The notes beneath the pieces were generated by a model. It had not been told where the DNA came from. It did no database searches and saw only the letters and a program-made list of their open reading frames with translations. A DNA stretch of 64,000 nt, taken from positions 850,502 to 914,501 of the forward strand of contig NC_050734.1 of the NCBI RefSeq assembly GCF_014133895.1, read 5' to 3'. Of the stretch, positions 20,924 through 29,914 are shown piece by piece. Both the position numbers and the translations under genes were made by a program. Source of the stretch: Torulaspora globosa. Its lineage: Eukaryota; Ascomycota; Saccharomycetes; Saccharomycetales; Saccharomycetaceae. The first letter of the stretch is position 1, and every line of letters begins with the position of its first letter.

Positions 20924-21844
20924 ATGTCGGAAGACTTGACTACACCACAGGTTGTAGACGACATAGTGGACCGTAAGGCTCCCAGCTTCAAGAGGACCGC
21001 AAAGGACATCACAGCCGGAACCGTCAGTGGCATTGCGCAGGTGCTGGTCGGACAGCCGTTCGACATCACCAAGGTGCGGCTGCAGACGGCGAATGGGAAC
21101 TCGAGCGCCTTCCAGGTGGTGAAGAGCCTGATCAAGAACGAGGGGCCTCTGGCGTTCTACAAGGGCACCCTGGCGCCGCTGGTCGGGATCGGCGCCTGTG
21201 TCTCGTGCCAGTTCGGCTGCAACGAGGCTATGAAAAGATATTTCCATCTGCGCAACGGCGGCGGCGAGAACCGCACGCTGACGCTGCCACAGTACTACAT
21301 GTGCGGTGCTGTCAGTGGTTCAGCCAATGCGTTCCTCGCGACCCCGATCGAGCACGTCAGGATCAGAATGCAGCTGCAGACCAAGGACTTGTCTGCCAGC
21401 GAGTATACGAGCTCGTTCGACTGTTTCAAGAAACTGTTGAAGAAAGGCGTGCTCATGAGAGGGTTCACGCCCACGCTGATGAGGACGTCGCACGGGTTCG
21501 GTATGTATTTCCTCACCTACGAAGCACTGATCAACACCCAGCTCCACAGGGGCATCCAGAGAGAAGATGTCGCGACCTGGAAGGTGTGTCTTTTCGGTGC
21601 CATCTCGGGCGCTTTGTTCTGGGCTATGACGTACCCGATCGACGTTGTCAAATCTGTGATGCAGGCAGACAAGCTACATCTGCCCGCACACGGCAACAAC
21701 GTATTCGAGGTCGCCCGGACCATCTACAGAACTCGCGGACCGTCTGCATTCTTGAAGGGCTTCGCACCCACAATGCTAAGGTCGTTGCCCGTCAACGGTG
21801 CCACTTTTGCGACTTTCGAGCTGGCCATGCGGGTCCTCGCCTGA
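20924..21844 (+). CDS. YMC1: Mitochondrial carrier, Ymc1/Ymc2-like
   Basis: Inner-membrane solute carrier of the SLC25 family; Ymc proteins are linked to glycine and glutamate metabolism. The 306-aa product (S. cerevisiae Ymc1 307) begins at ATG 20924; a TTG start three codons earlier is ignored. It contains the three carrier repeats with signatures QPFDITKVRLQ, TPIEHVRIRMQ and YPIDVVKSVMQ, and ends ATFATFELAMRVLA like Ymc1. The gene is clearly more GC-rich in third positions than its neighbours. A decayed relative lies at 52090-52690 in the opposite orientation. Confidence 0.93.
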   Translation: MSEDLTTPQVVDDIVDRKAPSFKRTAKDITAGTVSGIAQVLVGQPFDITKVRLQTANGNSSAFQVVKSLIKNEGPLAFYKGTLAPLVGIGACVSCQFGCNEAMKRYFHLRNGGGENRTLTLPQYYMCGAVSGSANAFLATPIEHVRIRMQLQTKDLSASEYTSSFDCFKKLLKKGVLMRGFTPTLMRTSHGFGMYFLTYEALINTQLHRGIQREDVATWKVCLFGAISGALFWAMTYPIDVVKSVMQADKLHLPAHGNNVFEVARTIYRTRGPSAFLKGFAPTMLRSLPVNGATFATFELAMRVLA

Positions 21845-22214
21845 AAGTGCCCCTCTGTAGCCATTGATAGAACGTAATCTACATATTCAAACAATAGCGG
21901 TCATGCTGATAGACAGTAGCACCCGCATCGTTAAGCGGGTGGGAGCTCCTCTTGGCAGCTTGATCGCTGCGGAAAAGTTGCAGCGCCGTCGTGAGGAGAT
22001 CTCGCGTGAGTAACGTTTGAGCTCTCGTATGGTGAACATCTGATAGCTCGAGTCATCGGAAATTAATGGGCTATGTATGACTAGCAAGATGGTTGCAAAA
22101 GTGAAAAATTTGCGGTTTTAAAGGGAAAGGCTTTCGATGTCTGGCGTCCACTGTAGCAGTTGAGTAGTGTGAGCTGACAGTTGGCTGTAAAAGTGCTGCC
22201 TAAAAGGTACCCAA
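21845..22214. other. YMC1-ADH4 intergenic region
   Basis: About 370 bases with the YMC1 3' end and the ADH4 upstream region. No further gene is seen. Confidence 0.5.
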
Positions 22215-23504
22215 ATGGTTACGATGACAGCTACAGTAAGGGTTATGACTTCGAGGGTGATGAACGGGCTGATATATAAACGGGCTGCGGTCAATGGCAA
22301 GGTGTTGACGTCGCCATTGTTTCAGAGTACCATTGCAAGCAATTTCAGAAGAATGTCCTCTTCGGTTACTGGTTTTTACATTCCTCCCACCTCTTACTTC
22401 GGCGAAGGTGCCCTCGAAGAGTCGGTTGCACACCTGAAGAAGCAGGGATTCGGCAGGGTGTTGATCGTCACGGACCCGGGCATTGCCAAGATTGGCGTAA
22501 GCGACAAGGTAGCCAACCTTTTGAAGAACGCTGGTCTGCAGGTTAGCGTCTACGACAAGACGCAGCCAAACCCAAATGTCCAAAACGTCGAGGATGGTTT
22601 GAAGATATTGAAGGAGAACAACGCTGAAGCTGTTGTTTCGTTGGGTGGCGGTTCCGCCCACGACAACGCCAAGGCCATTGCCCTTTTGGCCACTAACGGC
22701 GGCCAGATCGGTGACTACGAGGGTGTGAACAAGTCTAAGAAGGCTTCTCTTCCTCTATTTGCTATCAACACAACTGCCGGTACCGCTTCTGAGATGACCC
22801 GTTTCACTATTATCTCCAATGAGGCCAAAAAGGTGAAAATGGCCATCATCGACAACAATGTGACCCCCGTCGTGGCGATCAACGACCCAACTTTGATGTA
22901 CGGTTTGCCTCCAGCCTTGACCGCTGCAACCGGTATGGATGCCTTGACTCATTGTATTGAGGCCTATGTCTCTACTGGAGCCAACCCCATCACCGACGCG
23001 TGTGCCATCAAGGGTATCGATTTGATCCACAAGAGCTTGCTGGAAGCCTTCAACAAAGGTTCCGACAAGGAGGCGAGAACCGACATGTGCTACGCTGAGT
23101 ACCTGGCCGGTATGGCTTTCAACAACGCCTCCCTGGGCTACGTCCATGCCATTGCCCACCAACTCGGTGGTTTCTACCACTTGCCACACGGCGTCTGCAA
23201 CGCTGTCTTGCTGCCTCACGTCCAAAGCTTCAACAAGAGAGTGCCAGCAATCGAAAAGAGACTGGGTGAAATCGCTGCTCATCTGGGCGAATCCACCGCC
23301 ACTGCGGACTCTGCCATCGAAGCTGTACACAAGCTGAACAGATCCTTGAACATCCCAAGAAACCTAAAGGATCTTGGCGTCAAGGTAGAAGACTTTGACA
23401 TCCTTGCTGAGAACGCTATGAAGGATGCCTGTGGCTTGACGAACCCTGTTCAATTCACCAAGGACGAAGTCAAGCAGATCTTACAACAATCTTACGACTA
23501 CTAG
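22215..23504 (+). CDS. ADH4: Iron-type (group III) alcohol dehydrogenase, Adh4-like, with N-terminal extension
   Basis: NAD-dependent interconversion of ethanol and acetaldehyde. The body from MSSSVTGFYIPPTSYFGEGA is very close to S. cerevisiae Adh4 (382 aa). The nucleotide-binding GGGSAHDNAKA is present, as are the metal-binding histidine motifs DALTHCIEAY and HAIAHQLGGFYHLPHG. The longest ATG frame adds 46 residues that are rich in Arg, Lys, Ser and Thr and have no acidic residue, like a mitochondrial presequence. A TATATAAA box at 22273-22280 lies inside that extension, about 75 bases before the internal ATG at 22353. The start may be 22353, or both may be used. Confidence 0.93.
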   Translation: MVTMTATVRVMTSRVMNGLIYKRAAVNGKVLTSPLFQSTIASNFRRMSSSVTGFYIPPTSYFGEGALEESVAHLKKQGFGRVLIVTDPGIAKIGVSDKVANLLKNAGLQVSVYDKTQPNPNVQNVEDGLKILKENNAEAVVSLGGGSAHDNAKAIALLATNGGQIGDYEGVNKSKKASLPLFAINTTAGTASEMTRFTIISNEAKKVKMAIIDNNVTPVVAINDPTLMYGLPPALTAATGMDALTHCIEAYVSTGANPITDACAIKGIDLIHKSLLEAFNKGSDKEARTDMCYAEYLAGMAFNNASLGYVHAIAHQLGGFYHLPHGVCNAVLLPHVQSFNKRVPAIEKRLGEIAAHLGESTATADSAIEAVHKLNRSLNIPRNLKDLGVKVEDFDILAENAMKDACGLTNPVQFTKDEVKQILQQSYDY

Positions 23505-23781
23505 ATCTTGTTTAAATCTTATTTTAATGTTTCGCAGCACAACCATACTCTTTATAGACTCAATTTGATAGATGTGCGATTACGATGCTAATTTATATTT
23601 GATTAAACACTGATAGTTTTTTCATATTATTTTTCGCTATCTGGCGCGCCAGATTTGACAAATTTGGCGACGTTATAAGAGGCCATTGTTGTCGAAGTCA
23701 CTATCAAAATTCTCTTCAGTAGAACATTCGAGTGTCTAAAGTTGATTCCACAGCTGGGAATAGCTTTAGTTTGCGCCGGAA

Positions 23782-25017
23782 ATGTTGAATCCTAGGACTG
23801 CCAATTATGCCAGACCGTTGAGACTATTGATGAGCTTCTTCACTGTTCACAAGAAGGTTGGGATTCTGCTGGCTGTAGGGCTTGTGTGGGCCCTGACGTT
23901 TATTTTGTATCCAGGACGTAAGGATCCCGCAGAAGGTCGTCTGGAACAACTGATTAGCACCAATGCCAAAATGGAGACGGCGACTTTTGACGTGGCTCGG
24001 AAGATAGCGTACGTTTCCCGTCACATTGGTACTACGGTTGATTTCCAGTACATGGCCAAACATTTGCAATTGGAAAATGTGGACTACTACGATGCTTCTG
24101 AGTATTATGGGTTTCAAGCATCTGCGAAGGAGTACAGGTCGATCGTCGACGATGGCACAGTACAGAAAATCTGCTCGACGCATGATTTAGTGTTTGTTTC
24201 CGATAGTTTGGCTGATGGCTGGCCTTTCATCATGGACGGTAACCAAAACTGTAAAAACGTTGTGTTTGTGATCACTAATCGGTTTGATATCGGTGCAGTG
24301 GGCGATGACAAGGAGGCATTCATCAGAGACTTTAACTACTCGCTGAACAGGGATGACGAGTACCGTGCCAAGATCATTGTTAACAACCTTTTCGAAGTCC
24401 CCTACTTGGAGAGTAGGGGCGTTCATGTGCCCGAATACCACCCACTGATAAGACCATTCGGCTACAATTCGGTCGATGCCAAGGAGCTGGAAGAGGATGA
24501 CGACGATTTTTCATGTTTGATCATCTCAAGGGTGACTCAGGATGAGTACCTGATGAGTGAGCTGGTGGCAAAACATACCAGCCACCATTGTAAAGTTCTT
24601 CCAACCCATTACGGCGGTCCTAAAACCTTGAGCAAATACCAGTCGGTCGTCGTACATCTGCCATACCAAGTATCTGTGATGAAGATGTGGGAAAACTTGG
24701 CCTATGGTGTGCTGATGATCATCCCGTCGCCAGACTTTTTTACTCAGATTTGTAGCGAGAACAGATGTGCGGAAGTACGTGATGCCATGCAACCTAAGGA
24801 GGTCTTTGGCGAAGCTACATGGTCTAATTACCTGGATTTCTATCTTCCAGATTGGGAAAAATGTTTTATCCAATACAGCAGCTGGGAACAACTCGATGAC
24901 ATCCTCACCAGAAAGGATTATCTCAAGGACATCAATCACTGCAGGAACAAGATGGAGGACTTGAGGGAATTAGGTCTTCAATCTTGGAAAGAGTTCTTGG
25001 TCAAGCTTCAAAACTAG
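23782..25017 (+). CDS. Unrecognised type II membrane protein, glycosyltransferase-like
   Basis: 411 aa. A short cytosolic N-terminus is followed by one membrane segment (ILLAVGLVWALTFILYP, residues about 28-44) and a large lumenal part, the usual plan of Golgi glycosyltransferases. The C-terminal part has motif-like blocks such as LIISRVTQDEYL, HLPYQVSVMKMWENLAYGV and PDWEKCF, resembling a GT-B nucleotide-sugar domain in which an E near a G-rich loop binds the donor. I know no S. cerevisiae counterpart. It is codirectional with ADH4 but has its own promoter. The function is inferred only from layout. Confidence 0.8.
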   Translation: MLNPRTANYARPLRLLMSFFTVHKKVGILLAVGLVWALTFILYPGRKDPAEGRLEQLISTNAKMETATFDVARKIAYVSRHIGTTVDFQYMAKHLQLENVDYYDASEYYGFQASAKEYRSIVDDGTVQKICSTHDLVFVSDSLADGWPFIMDGNQNCKNVVFVITNRFDIGAVGDDKEAFIRDFNYSLNRDDEYRAKIIVNNLFEVPYLESRGVHVPEYHPLIRPFGYNSVDAKELEEDDDDFSCLIISRVTQDEYLMSELVAKHTSHHCKVLPTHYGGPKTLSKYQSVVVHLPYQVSVMKMWENLAYGVLMIIPSPDFFTQICSENRCAEVRDAMQPKEVFGEATWSNYLDFYLPDWEKCFIQYSSWEQLDDILTRKDYLKDINHCRNKMEDLRELGLQSWKEFLVKLQN

Positions 25018-25847
25018 TACCCGCTGCAGGTCATGGTTTTCTGGACCTTCTTACCTTTTCTTCGTTCAAGTACTCTCGGTAGATAAATTGTCATAATAAT
25101 TTTGTAATCAGACAGATCATCAATTCAAAGAGATTGTTCAAAGGCAAGCAGCAGGTTTATTTTTGCCGCTGGTTGGTTTTCATAGACGTTTCAGCTGAAG
25201 ATCTGGTAGAGCCTCTATCGTTATATGATCTACTACATCCTCAGATCCAGGGTCTTTACATTTCAAGGCGATTGAGGTTATGGGATGCACCAAAATATTC
25301 CCAGAAGCGGCTTCATTTTGATCCGTTGAAGGCATGCACAATTAATACACGAAGCACAATCACCAATGCACCTCTCACCTCGGGGATCTTAACATTTTCT
25401 GACAACAGCTAGTGCAACGACAATTACGCATTTTTTGGCCCTATGATATACTTCCTAAAATGCTTACCAGATAAATTCCACCTACTATAATGTTCCTAAA
25501 GATTATTTAAGAGTAGGTATTTTTTTCCATAGCAACTAGTCGTCATCCAAACTGGCACCATTGGACAGATCAGGCGATTCCTCAGTAAACCCAAGTCCGC
25601 CATATACTACGAAAATTAATCTTAAGATGCCATAGAGACCAGTTCTCACTCTGTTGATTCTCTGACATCGCTGCGCCAGCAATTCGATTTATTATTACTA
25701 AACTAATTTCATGTTTTTTACCCAGTCAGGTAAATGTCAGCGTCAAGTGTCATCGAGTAACTTTAACGGAGCTTTAAAGGTGACTTGACAGAACTAAGCA
25801 ATAGCCTAAGGCTAGAGATAAGAGGGCTAATCAATTCAATTCTGCCT
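25018..25847. other. Gene-free stretch upstream of the GGT-like gene
   Basis: About 830 bases, AT-rich toward its right end. A 92-codon frame at 25134-25412 has no ATG start or recognisable homology. It probably contains the promoter of the next gene. Confidence 0.5.
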
Positions 25848-27641
25848 ATGGAACGACCAATAAATTCTAGGAGATCCACTGTATACTCAATTAAAGGCAT
25901 CGTTTCTTCGACGCAACCACTTGCTAATGCAGCTGGCATTAAAATTCTCTCACTGGGAGGTAATTGTGTGGACGCATGTGTTGCAGTCTCAGCTTGCCTT
26001 TGCGTTCTGGAGCCATCGTCAACCGGCATTGGCGGTGATTGCTTCTCGTTGTTTTATAAAAATGACGAGAAAAAGGTCTATGGATTGAATGGAAGCGGTC
26101 GATCGGCATCTTCTTTGAGTCTCGATTGGCTCAGGGTGAACTATCCCAACCATATCTTACCCAGTCTTAGGTTTAACAGGGATTCGGTGTTCAAAGTTCA
26201 GGTGCCAGGGGCAATTGCAGCGTGGTGCGATTTAATCGATACTTGGGGAAGCGGAAAGGTCACACTCGAAGATGTCCTTGCTCCAGCCATTGAACTAGCT
26301 GACAGCGGTTTTGTAGTTTCGGAAATTAGTGCGTGCCTATGGAAAGATGCTGAAAGAAAATTGAAACGAGTCAATGATGCGGCTCAGCTAGCAGTATTTT
26401 TGCCTAATGATGGTCTGAAAGCACCAGTGAAGGGTCAATTCATGCAGAACAAAGCGTTGGCCCAAACCTTAAGAATTATCGCTAAAAATGGTAAGAAAGG
26501 CTTTTACGAAGGAGAGATTGCGAAGTCCATTGTTTCTGAATTATCGAAAAGAGGCTCTCTGATATCTGAAAAAGACCTGGCTAGTCACACATCAACTTTT
26601 GTGGAGCCTATATCTTATTGTTTTCTGGGGTGCAAGCTGTGGGAGATTCCTCCTAATGGATCGGGAATAGTTGCGCTGCTGACTCTGGGGCTCATCAAAG
26701 AGTTGGATGAAACAGGTGTCATAGATTTAAAAAGCATGCAACACAATTCAGCCGAGTATCTGCATATTCTTGCCGAGTGTTTGAAGCTGAGCTTTAAGGA
26801 CTCGGATGAATATGTCAATGATTTTGAATATTTCATCAAGAGCCATGACCTGGACCAAAATATTACCTTAAAAAGCTTACTATCACAGAGCTACTTGCGT
26901 GAGCGTATAGCTCTATTTAATAAGGATAAAATTATCACTAATCGGCACGTCAAGCACGGAGTTCCGAATCCAATCTTCAAATCGGATACTGTCTATTTAA
27001 CAGCTTCAGACGAGGAAGGGAACGCTTGTTCCTTCATCAACTCGCTGTACGAGAATTTTGGTAGCGGGATTGTCGTTCCTGACAAAGGGTTTGTGCTCCA
27101 GAACAGAGGTGGAAATTTTAACCTAAACCCCCAAAGTAAGAACTGCTTGGCGGGAAACAAGCGATCGTATCACACCATTATTCCCGGGATGATAACAGTA
27201 CCCGATCAGCAGAGAGCCGGCTTCGAAAATCTATATGCCAGCTTTGGGGTAATGGGCGGTTTCAATCAACCTCAAGCTCATGTGCAGGTTTATCTTAACT
27301 TGTTACTATTCAATATGGATCCACAAGAAGCACTTGATGCTCCTAGAATATGCTTGTTTCCCCATCCAGATCTAGAGGCAACCGACACTGGCCTAGGATC
27401 AGACGGCCCTGCAAGCCGTGACGTGACTTGTATTGGTCTAGAGGATGGGATCTCTGGGGAAGCTGCGGTACGACTTACTGAGTTGGGCCATGACGTCAGG
27501 TTCTTTCGGAACAATGACAGAAAACTATTTGGTCGAGGACAGATCATCCGTAAAGAAAGCGGTCCCGAGACAAGCGGGCATCTAGTGTACAGTGGAGGCA
27601 GTGACTTGCGCGGCGATGGTGCCTCAGTACCGTTAATCTAG
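25848..27641 (+). CDS. Gamma-glutamyltranspeptidase family Ntn-hydrolase, YwrD-like
   Basis: 597 aa from ATG 25848 (the longer frame begins with TTG). It lacks the signal anchor of vacuolar Ecm38, so it should be cytosolic. GGT features: STGIGGDCFSLFY, VPGAIAAW, PPNGSGIV, and the self-cleavage site with nucleophile T381 in SDTVYLTASDEEGN. These are followed by NFGSGIV and the C-terminal GGFNQPQAHVQV. Expected to process itself into two subunits. Closest in layout to the bacterial YwrD/cephalosporin-acylase branch and fungal relatives rather than to classical GGT. The substrate is unknown; gamma-glutamyl compounds are the family expectation. Confidence 0.88.
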   Translation: MERPINSRRSTVYSIKGIVSSTQPLANAAGIKILSLGGNCVDACVAVSACLCVLEPSSTGIGGDCFSLFYKNDEKKVYGLNGSGRSASSLSLDWLRVNYPNHILPSLRFNRDSVFKVQVPGAIAAWCDLIDTWGSGKVTLEDVLAPAIELADSGFVVSEISACLWKDAERKLKRVNDAAQLAVFLPNDGLKAPVKGQFMQNKALAQTLRIIAKNGKKGFYEGEIAKSIVSELSKRGSLISEKDLASHTSTFVEPISYCFLGCKLWEIPPNGSGIVALLTLGLIKELDETGVIDLKSMQHNSAEYLHILAECLKLSFKDSDEYVNDFEYFIKSHDLDQNITLKSLLSQSYLRERIALFNKDKIITNRHVKHGVPNPIFKSDTVYLTASDEEGNACSFINSLYENFGSGIVVPDKGFVLQNRGGNFNLNPQSKNCLAGNKRSYHTIIPGMITVPDQQRAGFENLYASFGVMGGFNQPQAHVQVYLNLLLFNMDPQEALDAPRICLFPHPDLEATDTGLGSDGPASRDVTCIGLEDGISGEAAVRLTELGHDVRFFRNNDRKLFGRGQIIRKESGPETSGHLVYSGGSDLRGDGASVPLI

Positions 27642-29914
27642 CTGTAGACGGCCAAGCCCTAATTATGGCGTGTACAAACGCATCATCGCCAGTATGGCTT
27701 CTTTCTTGAGCTAGTCTTTGAGTTGCTGATTTCTTACCTACAAGGGAGTGGTTCTGATGACCATCAGGACCCAGGCCGCCGTTAAGTTTCAACAAGAGAT
27801 GAATCAGCATAACTTTATTTTCAAGCTGGCGGAAGAGAGCAATGACGTTCGCAGCTTGAGATGAAAACAGCAATGTACCTATTGCTGCCTATTCGCAAGT
27901 CGTGCTACGGGTTATTCCTGTCTTGAATTGAAGAAACAGATACCCGGTCGGAAGATGCCTTGACTGGGAAGCGGGAAGAAAGTAGAGGCAGGGACAACCT
28001 GCGAATGCCGCCCACCTAGAAAGCCTGCTCAGCCAAGCAATTAGCCGACAAGTAACCGACATTTCCGATTCAGGCACGCTTCGCTTCTTTGAGAACTGGC
28101 ATTTCCGTCTCGTTCCTGCTGAGATCCGCTGTGATCGAGCAAAAATTAAGGTAAAAAACGATTCGGACATCTCCAGGTTACTCACATAATCGTGCTTCGG
28201 CAAGGAAACTACGCTGCAACTGCGAATTACGCCGGGAAGTCCTCGTCACCACTCTGCACTATTATTGAAGAATGCTCAAGTGTTTTTTGCACCTAATGGC
28301 TACATCTCAGGAAATGCGCTAACTACCTGTAGGTTTCGATCATGCAAGATTGAGGCTCAGCAAATGATAAAAGCAGAAAGGCTCTATGATCGAAGCTGAC
28401 TTGAATAACCTTAAGCTGTTCTGAGTATGCATGTTCCTACTGTTCTCGTTCTCTGTTTTTTTTTTTTTTTCTCTCGCAGGCAAGAAGTTTCCGAATACGG
28501 GCTACCGCGTTCCTAGAATTGCCTTCGGATCTTCTAGATTTGGAAGTACTCTCTTTCTGGTCTGATAGAATTGAACTTGATCGAAAGTGATCTGCTTATC
28601 TGTTGAGCGTTCCATGCAGCTGAAAGAGCTAAATTTTCGAGGAGGCAGGAAAAAATCTATTCATTCGTGAGCGAGTGCTTTGCTCTTTGTACTGCGAGTC
28701 GTGATTTTTCGATAATATTAGCCAAAAGGGCGTTGTCACTTTGCTGCAATCCAATTGCGAGTTGTAAAAAACCACAGAATGTGACTAGCCGGGCTACTAG
28801 TTTATGCATTTCACTATTGGAAATGCGCCTCATTGGTGCATCAGCCGGCGATGCTAACTGTCAAAGCATTTGCAGGCTAGTGGAACTTTTGCTTGGGTGC
28901 GTCGAAGGCAGACTAGTCTAGCAACCAAACTCGACGTCCGCAGCTCCGAATTGCCTTGCTGTAGAAAAGCCTCTGTACGCCCTCCAGCGGGATACGTCTC
29001 TTAATTTTGATAGGCAGGCAAGCGCGTGGAACGAAGTGGTAACTAGGTGAGATAGCCCCCCTCTCGCGTGAGCTACCAACCGTCTAACTTACTTGACGCG
29101 AGGAAACCTGTTAAGAGCCTCATACTCAGTAAAGTCATTGGACGATAACCAAGACACTCACTTTTCTAGGTAGAAGCAACCGCATGTGTGCCTTCTGGCT
29201 CTTCCGCTTACAGAGTTTAAACGAGAACATTGAGAGAAGACAGCTTTTACTTACCTGACACCGTTACCAAGAAACATGCGGGCACTCATACATTGTACTA
29301 TTCCTTTGGCTATTGCGTAATAAACGCTGAGAGCTCGCCGCTTACAACCCAAAGAAGAAAGCCGTGTGCCTTTCAACCGTCTTATTTCCTATTTTGGATG
29401 AGATCGCTAATCCATAAACGGAATTATTCTACACAAAAAAGACCCTGTATGGTAATGTCGTTAGGAACGAGGTGATTGTGATTTACAGACAGCTAGCAGG
29501 CACAGAACGCTTGGGGAAGTTATCCTATATCTGCAATATCTCTATCCTCGAAGGCAGGAACCTCTTCGCCGACCTGCCAACAGGTTGCTATCAGTTATAT
29601 GCCTCTGCAGCTGACTTCACGCTTCAATATGCATACCTAGTTGTTTTGTGCTCGGCTTTGCCTAAAGCTGGCCTATGCTTACTTATCTTATTGTTGCAAA
29701 TGCAGCCTAAATGGGTCAATCTTCATGAATTGTGTGAATGGCAGTAAGATTGTCAAACGGCTTTTGATTTGGCATTTATTTCAAATTTCCGGATTGGTGT
29801 CATGCTGCCATTAAATGCGTCATTAACATGACGTGCCTTTAGGAATCAAAGTTTGGTGCCTTAATATATCAGCGCTGCATAAGGAGAGTCTCTGGAGTTT
29901 GTTGTGGTCTCGTT
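27642..29914. other. Long gene-free stretch upstream of the adhesin
   Basis: About 2.3 kb without a convincing gene. A run of about 14 T lies at 28457-28470. Several 60-100 codon frames (27889-28203 -, 28667-28921 +, 29472-29747 +) show no known motif. Its size recalls the very long promoters of FLO11-type adhesin genes. Confidence 0.55.

Noticed and set aside
21205..21867. 220-codon frame overlapping the YMC1-like carrier, and a 147-codon antisense frame
   Set aside because: Shadow frames in a GC-rich gene; no protein-like motifs.
22755..23330. 191-codon antisense frame over ADH4
   Set aside because: Shadow of ADH4; highly biased codon use of the sense gene keeps the antisense open.
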